Below are positions 27,653 to 35,081 of a stretch of 64,000 nt of DNA, one piece after another. A program made the position numbers and the translations under genes. Each line of letters begins with the position of its first letter. Within the stretch, counting starts at the first letter, position 1. Below the pieces are notes generated by a model. That model was not told the DNA's origin, searched no databases, and worked only from the letters and a program-made list of their open reading frames with translations. The DNA comes from Marinomonas lutimaris (GTDB lineage: Bacteria > Pseudomonadota > Gammaproteobacteria > Pseudomonadales > Marinomonadaceae), in the NCBI RefSeq assembly GCF_019426345.1, contig NZ_JAHLLW010000012.1:1-64000 (forward strand), given 5' to 3'.

Positions 27653-28711
27653 ATGACCAAGTCGGATAAACCATCCATTAGTTATAAAGACGCAGGCGTT
27701 GATATCAACGCTGGCAATCAACTTGTTGAACGTATTAAAGGCGTAAGCAAAAAAACTCGTCGCCCTGAAGTAATGGGTGGTCTGGGTGGATTTGGTGCTT
27801 TGACACGTCTTCCAACAAAATACAAAAACCCTGTTCTTGTTTCTGGCACCGATGGTGTTGGTACTAAGCTTCGTCTAGCGATGGACCTTAACCAACACGA
27901 CACCATTGGTATCGACTTAGTTGCAATGTGCGTTAACGATCTAGTCGTAGCCGGTGCTGAGCCTCTATTATTCCTAGATTACTACGCAACTGGCAAGCTA
28001 GATGTTGATGTGGCTGCAAACGTTGTTACCGGTATCGGTGAAGGCTGTCTACAAGCAGGCTGCGCACTTGTTGGCGGTGAAACCGCCGAAATGCCTGGCA
28101 TGTACCATGACGGTGATTACGATCTAGCTGGCTTTTGTGTTGGCGTGGTTGAAGAAGAAAACATTATTGACGGCAGCAAAGTCAAAGCTGGCGACAAATT
28201 GATTGCTTTAGGCTCATCTGGCCCGCATTCAAACGGCTACTCACTTATTCGCAAAATCCTTGAAGTAAGCAAAGCGGATCTTAATCAAGATATCGACGGT
28301 GTTGCTTTAAAAGACGCGCTAATGGAGCCAACTCGCATTTACGTCAAATCCATTCTTAAATTAATGGAATCCATTTCTGTGAATGCCCTAGCCCACATTA
28401 CTGGCGGCGGCTTACTTGAAAACATTCCTCGTGTTCTTCCTGAAGACGCAGCGGCTCGTATCAATGCAACAAGCTGGAAACGTCCTGCTGTGTTCGATTG
28501 GTTGCAAGAACAAGGAAATGTTGAGCAAGAAGAAATGTACCGTGTTTTAAATTGCGGTGTCGGCATGGTACTTTCTATTGATGCAGAAAAAGCAGACGAA
28601 GCACTCGCTATTCTAAAAGCAGAAGGCGAAAACGCTTGGATCATTGGTGATATTTGCCCTCGTAACGGCGGAAAAGAGGTTTTAATCTCTGACCTAGAGA
28701 CGCAGGCATGA
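27653..28711 (+). CDS. purM: Phosphoribosylformylglycinamidine cyclo-ligase (AIR synthetase)
   Basis: A 352-residue enzyme of de novo purine synthesis that converts FGAM plus ATP to aminoimidazole ribonucleotide. [21 protein letters not shown] opens the protein. The ATP-binding region includes [15 protein letters not shown] (about 62-76), [13 protein letters not shown] and [11 protein letters not shown]; later conserved stretches are [12 protein letters not shown] and [13 protein letters not shown]. Full length. It overlaps purN by four bases (ATGA), the usual purMN arrangement. Confidence 0.98.
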   Translation: MTKSDKPSISYKDAGVDINAGNQLVERIKGVSKKTRRPEVMGGLGGFGALTRLPTKYKNPVLVSGTDGVGTKLRLAMDLNQHDTIGIDLVAMCVNDLVVAGAEPLLFLDYYATGKLDVDVAANVVTGIGEGCLQAGCALVGGETAEMPGMYHDGDYDLAGFCVGVVEEENIIDGSKVKAGDKLIALGSSGPHSNGYSLIRKILEVSKADLNQDIDGVALKDALMEPTRIYVKSILKLMESISVNALAHITGGGLLENIPRVLPEDAAARINATSWKRPAVFDWLQEQGNVEQEEMYRVLNCGVGMVLSIDAEKADEALAILKAEGENAWIIGDICPRNGGKEVLISDLETQA

Positions 28712-29361
28712 GTTTTCCGATCGTTGTCTTAATTTCTGGCAGCGGCAGCAACTTGCAAGCTTTGATTGATCAAAGCTTGCAAGGACTACTCAATATCAAG
28801 ATCTGTGCTGTAATAAGCAACAAAGCAGAAGCTTATGGTTTAGAGCGTGCCAAGGTAGCAGGTATACCAACGCACACACTTAACCATAAATCGTTTGATA
28901 GTCGAGAGGAGTTTGATGCTGAACTGCAAACACTTATCGATCAATATCAACCAAAATTGGTTGTTCTCGCTGGTTTTATGCGCATTCTAACTGAAACCTT
29001 TGCGAAACATTTTGAAGGTAGAATGCTAAATATTCACCCTTCTTTGCTTCCAAAGTACAAAGGTTTGAATACACATCAGCGTGCTATTGATGCAAACGAA
29101 AAAGAACATGGCGTTTCAGTACACTTTGTCAGCCCAGAACTGGATGCTGGCGCCGTTATACTCCAAGCGAGTACGGAAATAGCGCAAGAAGAAACCGCAG
29201 AAAGTTTAGCTAGTAAGGTTCACTCTTTAGAACATATTATCTATCCGCTGGCGGTTAAATGGCTCAGTGAAGAAAGATTAACATTCCATGACGGAACAGC
29301 TTTTTTTGATAACAATGCCCTGCCTGAAAGCGGCATTCTTTATAACGAAGCTCTAACATGA
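28708..29361 (+). CDS. purN: Phosphoribosylglycinamide formyltransferase
   Basis: A 217-residue enzyme that transfers a formyl group from 10-formyl-tetrahydrofolate to GAR in purine synthesis. The start [18 protein letters not shown] holds the phosphate-binding loop. LAGFMRIL and the catalytic [20 protein letters not shown] (Asn-His pair, about 107-126) are present, and the catalytic Asp lies in the [10 protein letters not shown] region. It is translationally coupled to purM. A DUF3108 gene follows after 13 bases. Confidence 0.97.
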   Translation: MSFPIVVLISGSGSNLQALIDQSLQGLLNIKICAVISNKAEAYGLERAKVAGIPTHTLNHKSFDSREEFDAELQTLIDQYQPKLVVLAGFMRILTETFAKHFEGRMLNIHPSLLPKYKGLNTHQRAIDANEKEHGVSVHFVSPELDAGAVILQASTEIAQEETAESLASKVHSLEHIIYPLAVKWLSEERLTFHDGTAFFDNNALPESGILYNEALT

Positions 29362-29374
29362 TGTAGGAGAAAGT

Positions 29375-30112
29375 ATGAGAACTCGTAAAATCCCAATGTT
29401 TTTAATGGCTATTTTTATGAGTATTCCCATGCTTTCTTTTTCTTCCACTAAAGTAAGCGCCGCAGAACAACCCCAAGAAACCTTCCTAAAGCCATATTCA
29501 GCTGTCTATAGTACTATCTGGAAAAAAGGCATTAGCCTGAAGGTGGAAGGCAAACAAACCCTATCGAAAAAAGCTGGCAATCTTTGGCACTTTGCTTTTA
29601 CTGCAGACAGCATGATCGCCTCCCTTGACGAGTCATCCACTTTCTATGTTAAAGATCATCAAATCATTCCAACCAAATACGAATACAAAAGTTCGGCTTT
29701 AGGGAAAAAAAGAAGTGCGACACTCACTTTTGATTGGGAAAACAACCTTGTCCATAATGATGTAAAAGACAAGCCTTGGAATCTGGCAATTAACCCAAAA
29801 ACATTAGATAAACTGTCTATCCAGCTGCAAGTTAGACAAGATCTAAAAATGGGAAAAAATGAATTCGACTATCAAATTGCCGATGGTGGTTATATTAAAA
29901 ACTGGCGCTTTGAACGTGACAAAATGGAAACCATCGATACCAAGTTAGGTCGTGTTTCTGCTATTAAAATCATCCGCACCGACAACCAAGAAAAAGGTAA
30001 AAAGACTTCTTTTTGGTTTGTACCGAAATTTGATTACCTATTGGTCAAATTGGAACATAAAGAAGATGGTGAGTCTTATCATCTAGACATTGAATCCATG
30101 AGCCAATCATAA
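29375..30112 (+). CDS. DUF3108 domain-containing exported protein
   Basis: A 245-residue protein with a signal peptide (about 1-29, cleavage near VSAAEQ) and the DUF3108 pattern: LKPYSAVYSTIWKKGISLKVEGKQTLSK, then DSMIASLDESSTFYV and a closing FWFVPKFDYLLVKLEHKEDG. The fold is expected to be a beta-rich periplasmic one. It has a clear AGGAGA site and follows purN by 13 bases, an arrangement I recall from other gammaproteobacteria. The biochemical role is unknown, and no link to purine synthesis is evident beyond operon position. Confidence 0.82.
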   Translation: MRTRKIPMFLMAIFMSIPMLSFSSTKVSAAEQPQETFLKPYSAVYSTIWKKGISLKVEGKQTLSKKAGNLWHFAFTADSMIASLDESSTFYVKDHQIIPTKYEYKSSALGKKRSATLTFDWENNLVHNDVKDKPWNLAINPKTLDKLSIQLQVRQDLKMGKNEFDYQIADGGYIKNWRFERDKMETIDTKLGRVSAIKIIRTDNQEKGKKTSFWFVPKFDYLLVKLEHKEDGESYHLDIESMSQS

Positions 30113-30134
30113 AAAATGCCAACGTAATACGAGT

Positions 30135-30710
30135 TTAAGCTAGCTCGTTAGGCGTGTTGACATTTAGTAACTCAGCACCATTTCCCCAAGTAACGGGTTG
30201 GCAGCCAAATGCGTCATAAAAACCTAAGACGCTATAACGCTGCCCTCCATCTAAAAAATGCTTAAGCGCAACCAACGCAGAGTCTACCGGCAAAATGGCA
30301 TGCAATGGATGTGTACCCGATGCATCACTCAAAAAATGTATTTGTTCTGAAGACAACAGACTGGCCTCTTTAAGCTTTGCAAAAGCCGCACTACTAATAC
30401 GGGGCGTATCGCAAGGTGAGATCAATAAATGCGATGTTTTCGCAAAGGCTAAACAAGTCAATAAGCCAGACAATGGTCCTTTCCCTTGATGATATTGATC
30501 ATCGGCAACCACTTCATAACCAAGCTTTGCATAAGCTTCAAAATTTCGGTTGGCATTGATAAACACTCTTTCAGCAACTTGCTGCAAAGCTCGCCCGACT
30601 AACAAGGCCATAGGCTCTTTCTGAAACAACAGCAAACCTTTGTCCTGACGCGACATTCGCTCTGCTTTTCCACCAGCCAATACCGCCGCCGATAAGGAAA
30701 TAAACGCCAT
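30135..30710 (-). CDS. mobA: Molybdenum cofactor guanylyltransferase
   Basis: A 191-residue nucleotidyltransferase that attaches GMP to molybdopterin to form the bis-MGD cofactor required by assimilatory nitrate reductase. The signature AAVLAGGKAERMSRQDKGLL is near residue 8, with LISPCDTPRIS near residue 95. HPLHAILPVDSALVAL is a typical C-terminal stretch. It is the last gene of the leftward nasA transcript (14 bases after the TrpD2-like gene), which makes functional sense because NasA needs MGD. No terminator is obvious in the 22 bases separating it from the convergent DUF3108 gene. Confidence 0.93.
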   Translation of the reverse strand: MAFISLSAAVLAGGKAERMSRQDKGLLLFQKEPMALLVGRALQQVAERVFINANRNFEAYAKLGYEVVADDQYHQGKGPLSGLLTCLAFAKTSHLLISPCDTPRISSAAFAKLKEASLLSSEQIHFLSDASGTHPLHAILPVDSALVALKHFLDGGQRYSVLGFYDAFGCQPVTWGNGAELLNVNTPNELA

Positions 30711-30724
30711 ACAACTTTCTCTTT

Positions 30725-31747
30725 CTACAAAACCGAATCAAAATACATTTTATCTCGTCTGGTCCAAATATCATCAGCCAAAACAAGACAATCCCCATGA
30801 GACGTCACACCATAAAGAAGTCCAGCAACTGACGCAATGGTTTGTCGAACCGCTTGCTCGCCAAATTGATCAAGTTGATCTCCACGCCAATGATCCGTCA
30901 ATCGCGACAAATCCAAATTGTCTTTTAAGCGCCTATGCTCTTTTTCGGCTTTCGGCCAATCTGACCAACTGGCTACGCCATTTTGCCATTTCCCCAAAGT
31001 AACATCGCGCTCTGGATTTACTTCTGCTTCACCATTGCCGCCACGGAACACCAACACCGACGCATCACCTAATTGCTCACAAGCAGAAAGATGAAGCTGA
31101 TCATAACCACGATGAAACACCCCATGCACACTATGATCAGCTGAAAATGGATTCATCATGCGTACAACCGTGTTTACAGGCGAGCGCAAACCCAATACGT
31201 ACTTAAGATCCATCATGCCGCCTAACTGTTTATCTACTTCAGCCAACGGCATATAAGCAAAACACCTAACTTCAAGCTCTTGTGTTAACTGAGTCCTAGA
31301 ATGACAAACAGCTAATCCCAATTGATTAATAGCATGCTCTACATACATTCGATTTTCCCCTTCAAACGTATGTCCATGCATCACAATTTTGATCCCTGTA
31401 TTAGCAAGTGCAAGCGCCGCCAGCAAAAACCAAGGCAACTCATTGCGCTTACCAGCATAAGCAGGCCAATCCAAATCAACTTTAATTCCCAATGCTTCTT
31501 TTTTCGATAAATAGTCTCTAGTCGCCTTGGTAAAGCCAACGGTTTCTTCTACTGTCTCTTCTCGTATCCGAATCAACATCCAAAAAGCTCCCGATTGTTC
31601 TGGTGCTACGTTGCCAGACAACATCAAACTCATGGCGTGTTCAGCTTCTTCCACTGTTAAACTGCGTGTGCCTTTTTTACCTCGGCCTAAAATTTTTACA
31701 TATTGAGTGAAATCATTCGTCATTCGGATTTGTGTACTACTCATCAT
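30725..31747 (-). CDS. TrpD2/YbiB-like glycosyltransferase-family protein
   Basis: A 340-residue protein of the anthranilate-phosphoribosyltransferase-like fold. The N-terminal helical domain (YVKILGRGKKGTRSLTVEEAEHAMSLMLSGNVAPEQSGAFWMLIRIREET) matches the Glycos_trans_3N pattern, and the C-terminal part includes MHGHTFEGENRMYVEHA and LGLRSPVNTVVRMMNPF. It resembles YbiB/TrpD2, which binds nucleic acid rather than making tryptophan. The start overlaps the nasA stop by four bases (ATGA). It is therefore tied to nitrate reductase expression, but its function in assimilation is not established. ATG 31723 is an alternative start. Confidence 0.75.
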   Translation of the reverse strand: MMSSTQIRMTNDFTQYVKILGRGKKGTRSLTVEEAEHAMSLMLSGNVAPEQSGAFWMLIRIREETVEETVGFTKATRDYLSKKEALGIKVDLDWPAYAGKRNELPWFLLAALALANTGIKIVMHGHTFEGENRMYVEHAINQLGLAVCHSRTQLTQELEVRCFAYMPLAEVDKQLGGMMDLKYVLGLRSPVNTVVRMMNPFSADHSVHGVFHRGYDQLHLSACEQLGDASVLVFRGGNGEAEVNPERDVTLGKWQNGVASWSDWPKAEKEHRRLKDNLDLSRLTDHWRGDQLDQFGEQAVRQTIASVAGLLYGVTSHGDCLVLADDIWTRRDKMYFDSVL

Positions 31748-34443
31748 GCAGATAACTCCACCACTGAAGAAACAAAGCGTTTTAATTCAGGAAGACAAGA
31801 GCCGCAATTGGTGCCACATTTTAACTTGGCCCCCAATCCATCGACGGAACAAATACCAGTCGAAACCGCCTTTTCAATTTGCTTACTGCCTACTTGATAG
31901 CAAGAACAAACAATTTCTCCTTTCTCTTCAGCGTTGGCGGGACTGCCTACCAAAATAGCTAAACGGTCTACTAATGATAACGGCGTGTTGACTTCTAATT
32001 TAGAAATAAGCCAATCCGCCAAGATGGATTTAGGCTGCGAATGCATATAAATAAGCATGGTAATTTTTTGATCAACTAACTTGGCCAATCGAATTTGTTG
32101 CGTCGCGGGATTTGAATATTCTAGCCATTCAACATTTTCAGCTAAGTCTTTGTCCTGCTCTCTATCTATGGCTTTCAACGACGCTTGCGTTTGTCCGTTA
32201 GGCCAAACTACTTCGTAGTGATAACCTTGCTCAGAAGGTACTTGGCACCAATACAGACACTCTGATAAAACAAGCGGTACAGCTGAAATAATCAGGCCAT
32301 AGCAAATATCTCTAACAGCCTCGAGCTGAACTTGAGCATGTTTCGACTCTGGTTGCCCTGACAAAGGATCAACGACTTGGGGGATTAGGTTAGATACAAC
32401 GGACGCGTTAGCAAATTGTCGAGTCCAGTGAATAGGTGCAAATACATTGTCTGGCGCAACCGCTCGACTCACTTTAGCTTTTAGTAAAGCCTCTCCGTAC
32501 GATGAAGTAAGACGTACTAAGTCTTTATCTTTAATACCAAGACGTTTCGCATCCTTGGGATGAATTTCCACATAAGGTTGTGCGGTATGCTTAGCCAAAG
32601 ACGCTGCATCTCCGGTTCTTGTCATCGTGTGCCATTGATCGCGCACTCGTCCGGTATTTAAGGTAAAAGGCCATTCTTGTGAAGCTTGGTACTTCGGCAA
32701 ACTTGGTGAGATCGCCACAAATTTTGCTCGACCGTCTAGTGTGAAAAAATAACCGTCCTCAAACATCCGCTTGGTACCTTCTGGACGACCTTTCGGCACC
32801 GGCCACTGCACTGGCGTAAGAGCGTCATACTCTGACTGGGTTATTTGACTAAAATGACCAATATCGAAATCACGCTTGCCATTGTTTTCAAACGCCGACA
32901 AAGCCGCATGTTCAGCAAAAATCTCATGCACATTTTGATAAGAAAACGCCGATTGAAAGCCAAGGCGTTTTGCCACTTCGCAGATTGCCCACCAATCATG
33001 CTTGGCTTCACCTGGCGCAGGTAATAAACCTCGTTGGCGAGAAATACGTCGCTCTGAATTAGTCACCGTACCGTCTTTTTCACTCCAGCCCGTCGCAGGA
33101 AATAGAACATCAGCCATAGCGGTTGTATCAGTATGCGCTTTGCAATCACTGACAATCACCAGCTCGCATTTTTCCAGCGCGCGTCGAACCTGAGCAGTAT
33201 CTGGTAAGCTCACCATAGGATTAGTCGACATAATCCACACCACTTTGACCTTACCTTTTTCCATGGCCTGAAATAAGTCGACGGCTTTTAAACCGTCCTT
33301 TGTTGCCATATTCGGCGCTTGCCAAAAACGCTGTACCAAATCTTGTGCGCCCGGTGTGGCAAAATCCATATGAGCGGCTAATTGATTGGCCAAACCACCC
33401 ACTTCTCGCCCGCCCATAGCGTTTGGTTGACCCGTAATAGAAAAAGGTCCAGCACCTTCTTTGCCAATACGACCCGTCGCCAAATGACAATTAATGATCG
33501 CGTTGCATTTATCAACGCCAGAGGAAGACTGATTCACCCCCTGAGAATAAAAGGTAATTGTCTTTGCCGTGTCGCGCCACCAGCTGGCTAAACTTGCTAG
33601 ATCTTGCTCACCGATTCCGCAAAAATCCGCCGTCAAAGATAAACTCGGTGTCGACTCTTTCGCTTGCGATAAAGCAGCCTCAAATCCATTGGTGTGGTTC
33701 GCAATAAAGTCATCATTTAAAATGCCAGCTTGAACTGAATCAGTTAATAAAAAGGAAAAAATCGCGGCGTCGGATCCGGGCTTAATAGCCAGGTGTAGAT
33801 CCGCAATATCGCAAGTCGCTGTTTCTCTTGGGTCAATCACCACCACTTTCATGTTAGGACGTTGTTTTTTCGCTGCGGCAATGCGTTGATATAAAATGGG
33901 GTGTGTCCAGGCCGCGTTTGACCCAACCATAATCAATAAATCACAGAGCTCTAGATCTTCATAATTACAAGGCACAGAGTCTGAGCCAAAAGCACGCTTA
34001 TAACCGACAACAGCAGACGCCATGCACAGACGAGAATTGGTATCCACGTTGGCTGTGCCGATAAAACCTTTGGCCAGTTTATTTGCCACGTAATAATCTT
34101 CAGTGAGAATCTGACCAGATAGATAAAAAGCAAAAGCATCAGGGCCATGATCTTTTACGACTTGAGCAATTTTCGCGCTCACTGTTTTAATAGCCGATTC
34201 CCAAGCAACAGGATGACCATCAACTATAGGTGTTATTAAGCGATCATCCGATTGAATGGTTTGCGCAAGACTGCTACCTTTCACACATAAACGACCAAAA
34301 TTAGCCGGATGCTCCAAGTCACCAGACACAGGTGGAACGGCTTCACTTGCCGAATGTGGAAGAGTCAAATTTACGCCACACCCAACACCGCAATATGGAC
34401 AGGTCGTTTTTACGCTGGTTGCTGTCTTCATTGTTGTCGTCAT
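31744..34443 (-). CDS. nasA: Assimilatory nitrate reductase, catalytic subunit
   Basis: An 899-residue cytoplasmic molybdoenzyme reducing nitrate to nitrite. The N-terminal [4Fe-4S] motif CPYCGVGCGV starts at C15, with its last ligand in FGRLCVKGS. The bis-MGD domains contain the expected SRLCMASAVVGYKRAFG and GPFSITGQPNAMGGREVGG segments. A C-terminal BFD-like [2Fe-2S] domain (CSCYQV...CGTNCGSC) marks the NasA/NarB type that takes electrons from a flavoprotein. ATG 34443 has AGGAAGG upstream; an upstream in-frame start at 34494 would lie inside the leader terminator. The start is preceded by a sigma-54 promoter and a strong terminator hairpin. Confidence 0.96.
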   Translation of the reverse strand: MTTTMKTATSVKTTCPYCGVGCGVNLTLPHSASEAVPPVSGDLEHPANFGRLCVKGSSLAQTIQSDDRLITPIVDGHPVAWESAIKTVSAKIAQVVKDHGPDAFAFYLSGQILTEDYYVANKLAKGFIGTANVDTNSRLCMASAVVGYKRAFGSDSVPCNYEDLELCDLLIMVGSNAAWTHPILYQRIAAAKKQRPNMKVVVIDPRETATCDIADLHLAIKPGSDAAIFSFLLTDSVQAGILNDDFIANHTNGFEAALSQAKESTPSLSLTADFCGIGEQDLASLASWWRDTAKTITFYSQGVNQSSSGVDKCNAIINCHLATGRIGKEGAGPFSITGQPNAMGGREVGGLANQLAAHMDFATPGAQDLVQRFWQAPNMATKDGLKAVDLFQAMEKGKVKVVWIMSTNPMVSLPDTAQVRRALEKCELVIVSDCKAHTDTTAMADVLFPATGWSEKDGTVTNSERRISRQRGLLPAPGEAKHDWWAICEVAKRLGFQSAFSYQNVHEIFAEHAALSAFENNGKRDFDIGHFSQITQSEYDALTPVQWPVPKGRPEGTKRMFEDGYFFTLDGRAKFVAISPSLPKYQASQEWPFTLNTGRVRDQWHTMTRTGDAASLAKHTAQPYVEIHPKDAKRLGIKDKDLVRLTSSYGEALLKAKVSRAVAPDNVFAPIHWTRQFANASVVSNLIPQVVDPLSGQPESKHAQVQLEAVRDICYGLIISAVPLVLSECLYWCQVPSEQGYHYEVVWPNGQTQASLKAIDREQDKDLAENVEWLEYSNPATQQIRLAKLVDQKITMLIYMHSQPKSILADWLISKLEVNTPLSLVDRLAILVGSPANAEEKGEIVCSCYQVGSKQIEKAVSTGICSVDGLGAKLKCGTNCGSCLPELKRFVSSVVELSA

Positions 34444-34470
34444 GGACCTTCCTCGCGCTTTTAACTTTTT

Positions 34471-34518
34471 TAAAAACAAAAAAGGCCCAATCACTTTTCT
34501 AAAAAAGTGATTGGGCCT
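34471..34518 (-). terminator. Leader terminator (probable attenuator) of nasA
   Basis: A perfect 16-bp stem (34503-34518 with 34483-34498, outer bases AGGCCCAATC) on a 4-base loop is followed leftward by a T-rich tract (34472-34482). It ends 28 bases before the nasA ATG and lies downstream of a sigma-54 promoter, so nasA mRNA must pass through it. Just upstream, GGC-AACGAG-GCC could form a small hairpin that borrows the first bases of the terminator arm. Confidence 0.85.
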
Positions 34519-34594
34519 CGTTGCCTTTTGTAATATCTGTATGCTTTATGTGTAAGCCATCGTCGGTTTACGGTGCATCAGTAATATTAATTTA

Positions 34595-34610
34595 GCAATA
34601 AGCAAGCCAA
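34595..34610 (-). promoter_or_regulatory. Sigma-54 promoter for nasA
   Basis: On the minus strand TTGGCTTG-CTTA-TTGCT gives GG (34608-34607), exactly ten bases, then GC (34596-34595). This fits the -24/-12 consensus TTGGCACG-N4-TTGCW with two mismatches. Initiation near 34583 would give a leader of about 140 bases. The whole 34444-34744 gap otherwise holds only the attenuator. Confidence 0.7.
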
Positions 34611-34744
34611 CTTTTAATAAAGCAGATAAAGCCAGTTATAACTGAGTTTTACAGGCCTTGCGGCTGGCGTACTTCTGAAGTGCTATAAAAAGCGATCTTT
34701 TAGAGCCCTCAAACAGTGCAGCTAAGCAATAAAATGCACCATTT

Positions 34745-35077
34745 CTAATTGACGGCGATAAGCACCTCATTACCTTCTAACTTCGCTTGCCAGTGAGGTA
34801 CTTTAATATCCTCTTCCAGACATTCGCCCGATGCCAAGACAAAGTGTTGTTTATACAAAGGGCTGGCAACGACCCATTGATTTTGTAAATGAGCAACCAA
34901 GCCTCGTGATAAAACATTCGCCTTGCCAACCGGATCCCAGTTACCGATCACAAAGACTTTATTATCTGACTCAGGGACGTAGAAAATCGCTACTTGCTCG
35001 CCATTTACCATGGCCGCCACACCAGCGCCTTCTATCAGATCTTCTTGTTTACAAATTAATTTCCATGGCGTCGTCAT
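34745..35077 (-). CDS. nirD: Nitrite reductase small subunit
   Basis: A 110-residue Rieske-like subunit of the NADH-dependent cytoplasmic nitrite reductase. WKLICKQEDLIEGAGVAAMVNGEQVAIFYV and the later VFVIGNWDPVGKANVLSRG match NirD, with the cluster-binding Cys/His pairs of true Rieske proteins absent, as is normal in this family. It starts four bases after the nirB stop and is followed by the sigma-54-controlled nasA leader. Length is normal. Confidence 0.95.
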   Translation of the reverse strand: MTTPWKLICKQEDLIEGAGVAAMVNGEQVAIFYVPESDNKVFVIGNWDPVGKANVLSRGLVAHLQNQWVVASPLYKQHFVLASGECLEEDIKVPHWQAKLEGNEVLIAVN

Positions 35078-35081
35078 CGTA

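Noticed and set aside
30725-31747. TrpD-like gene as anthranilate phosphoribosyltransferase of tryptophan synthesis
   Set aside because: Context is a nitrate operon, no other trp gene is near, and the sequence style matches the YbiB/TrpD2 branch.
34520-34583. First ANTAR hairpin (P1) in the nasA leader
   Set aside because: Candidates such as CGT-AAACCG-ACG lack G at loop position 4 and others pair too weakly, so only the terminator and one small hairpin are claimed.
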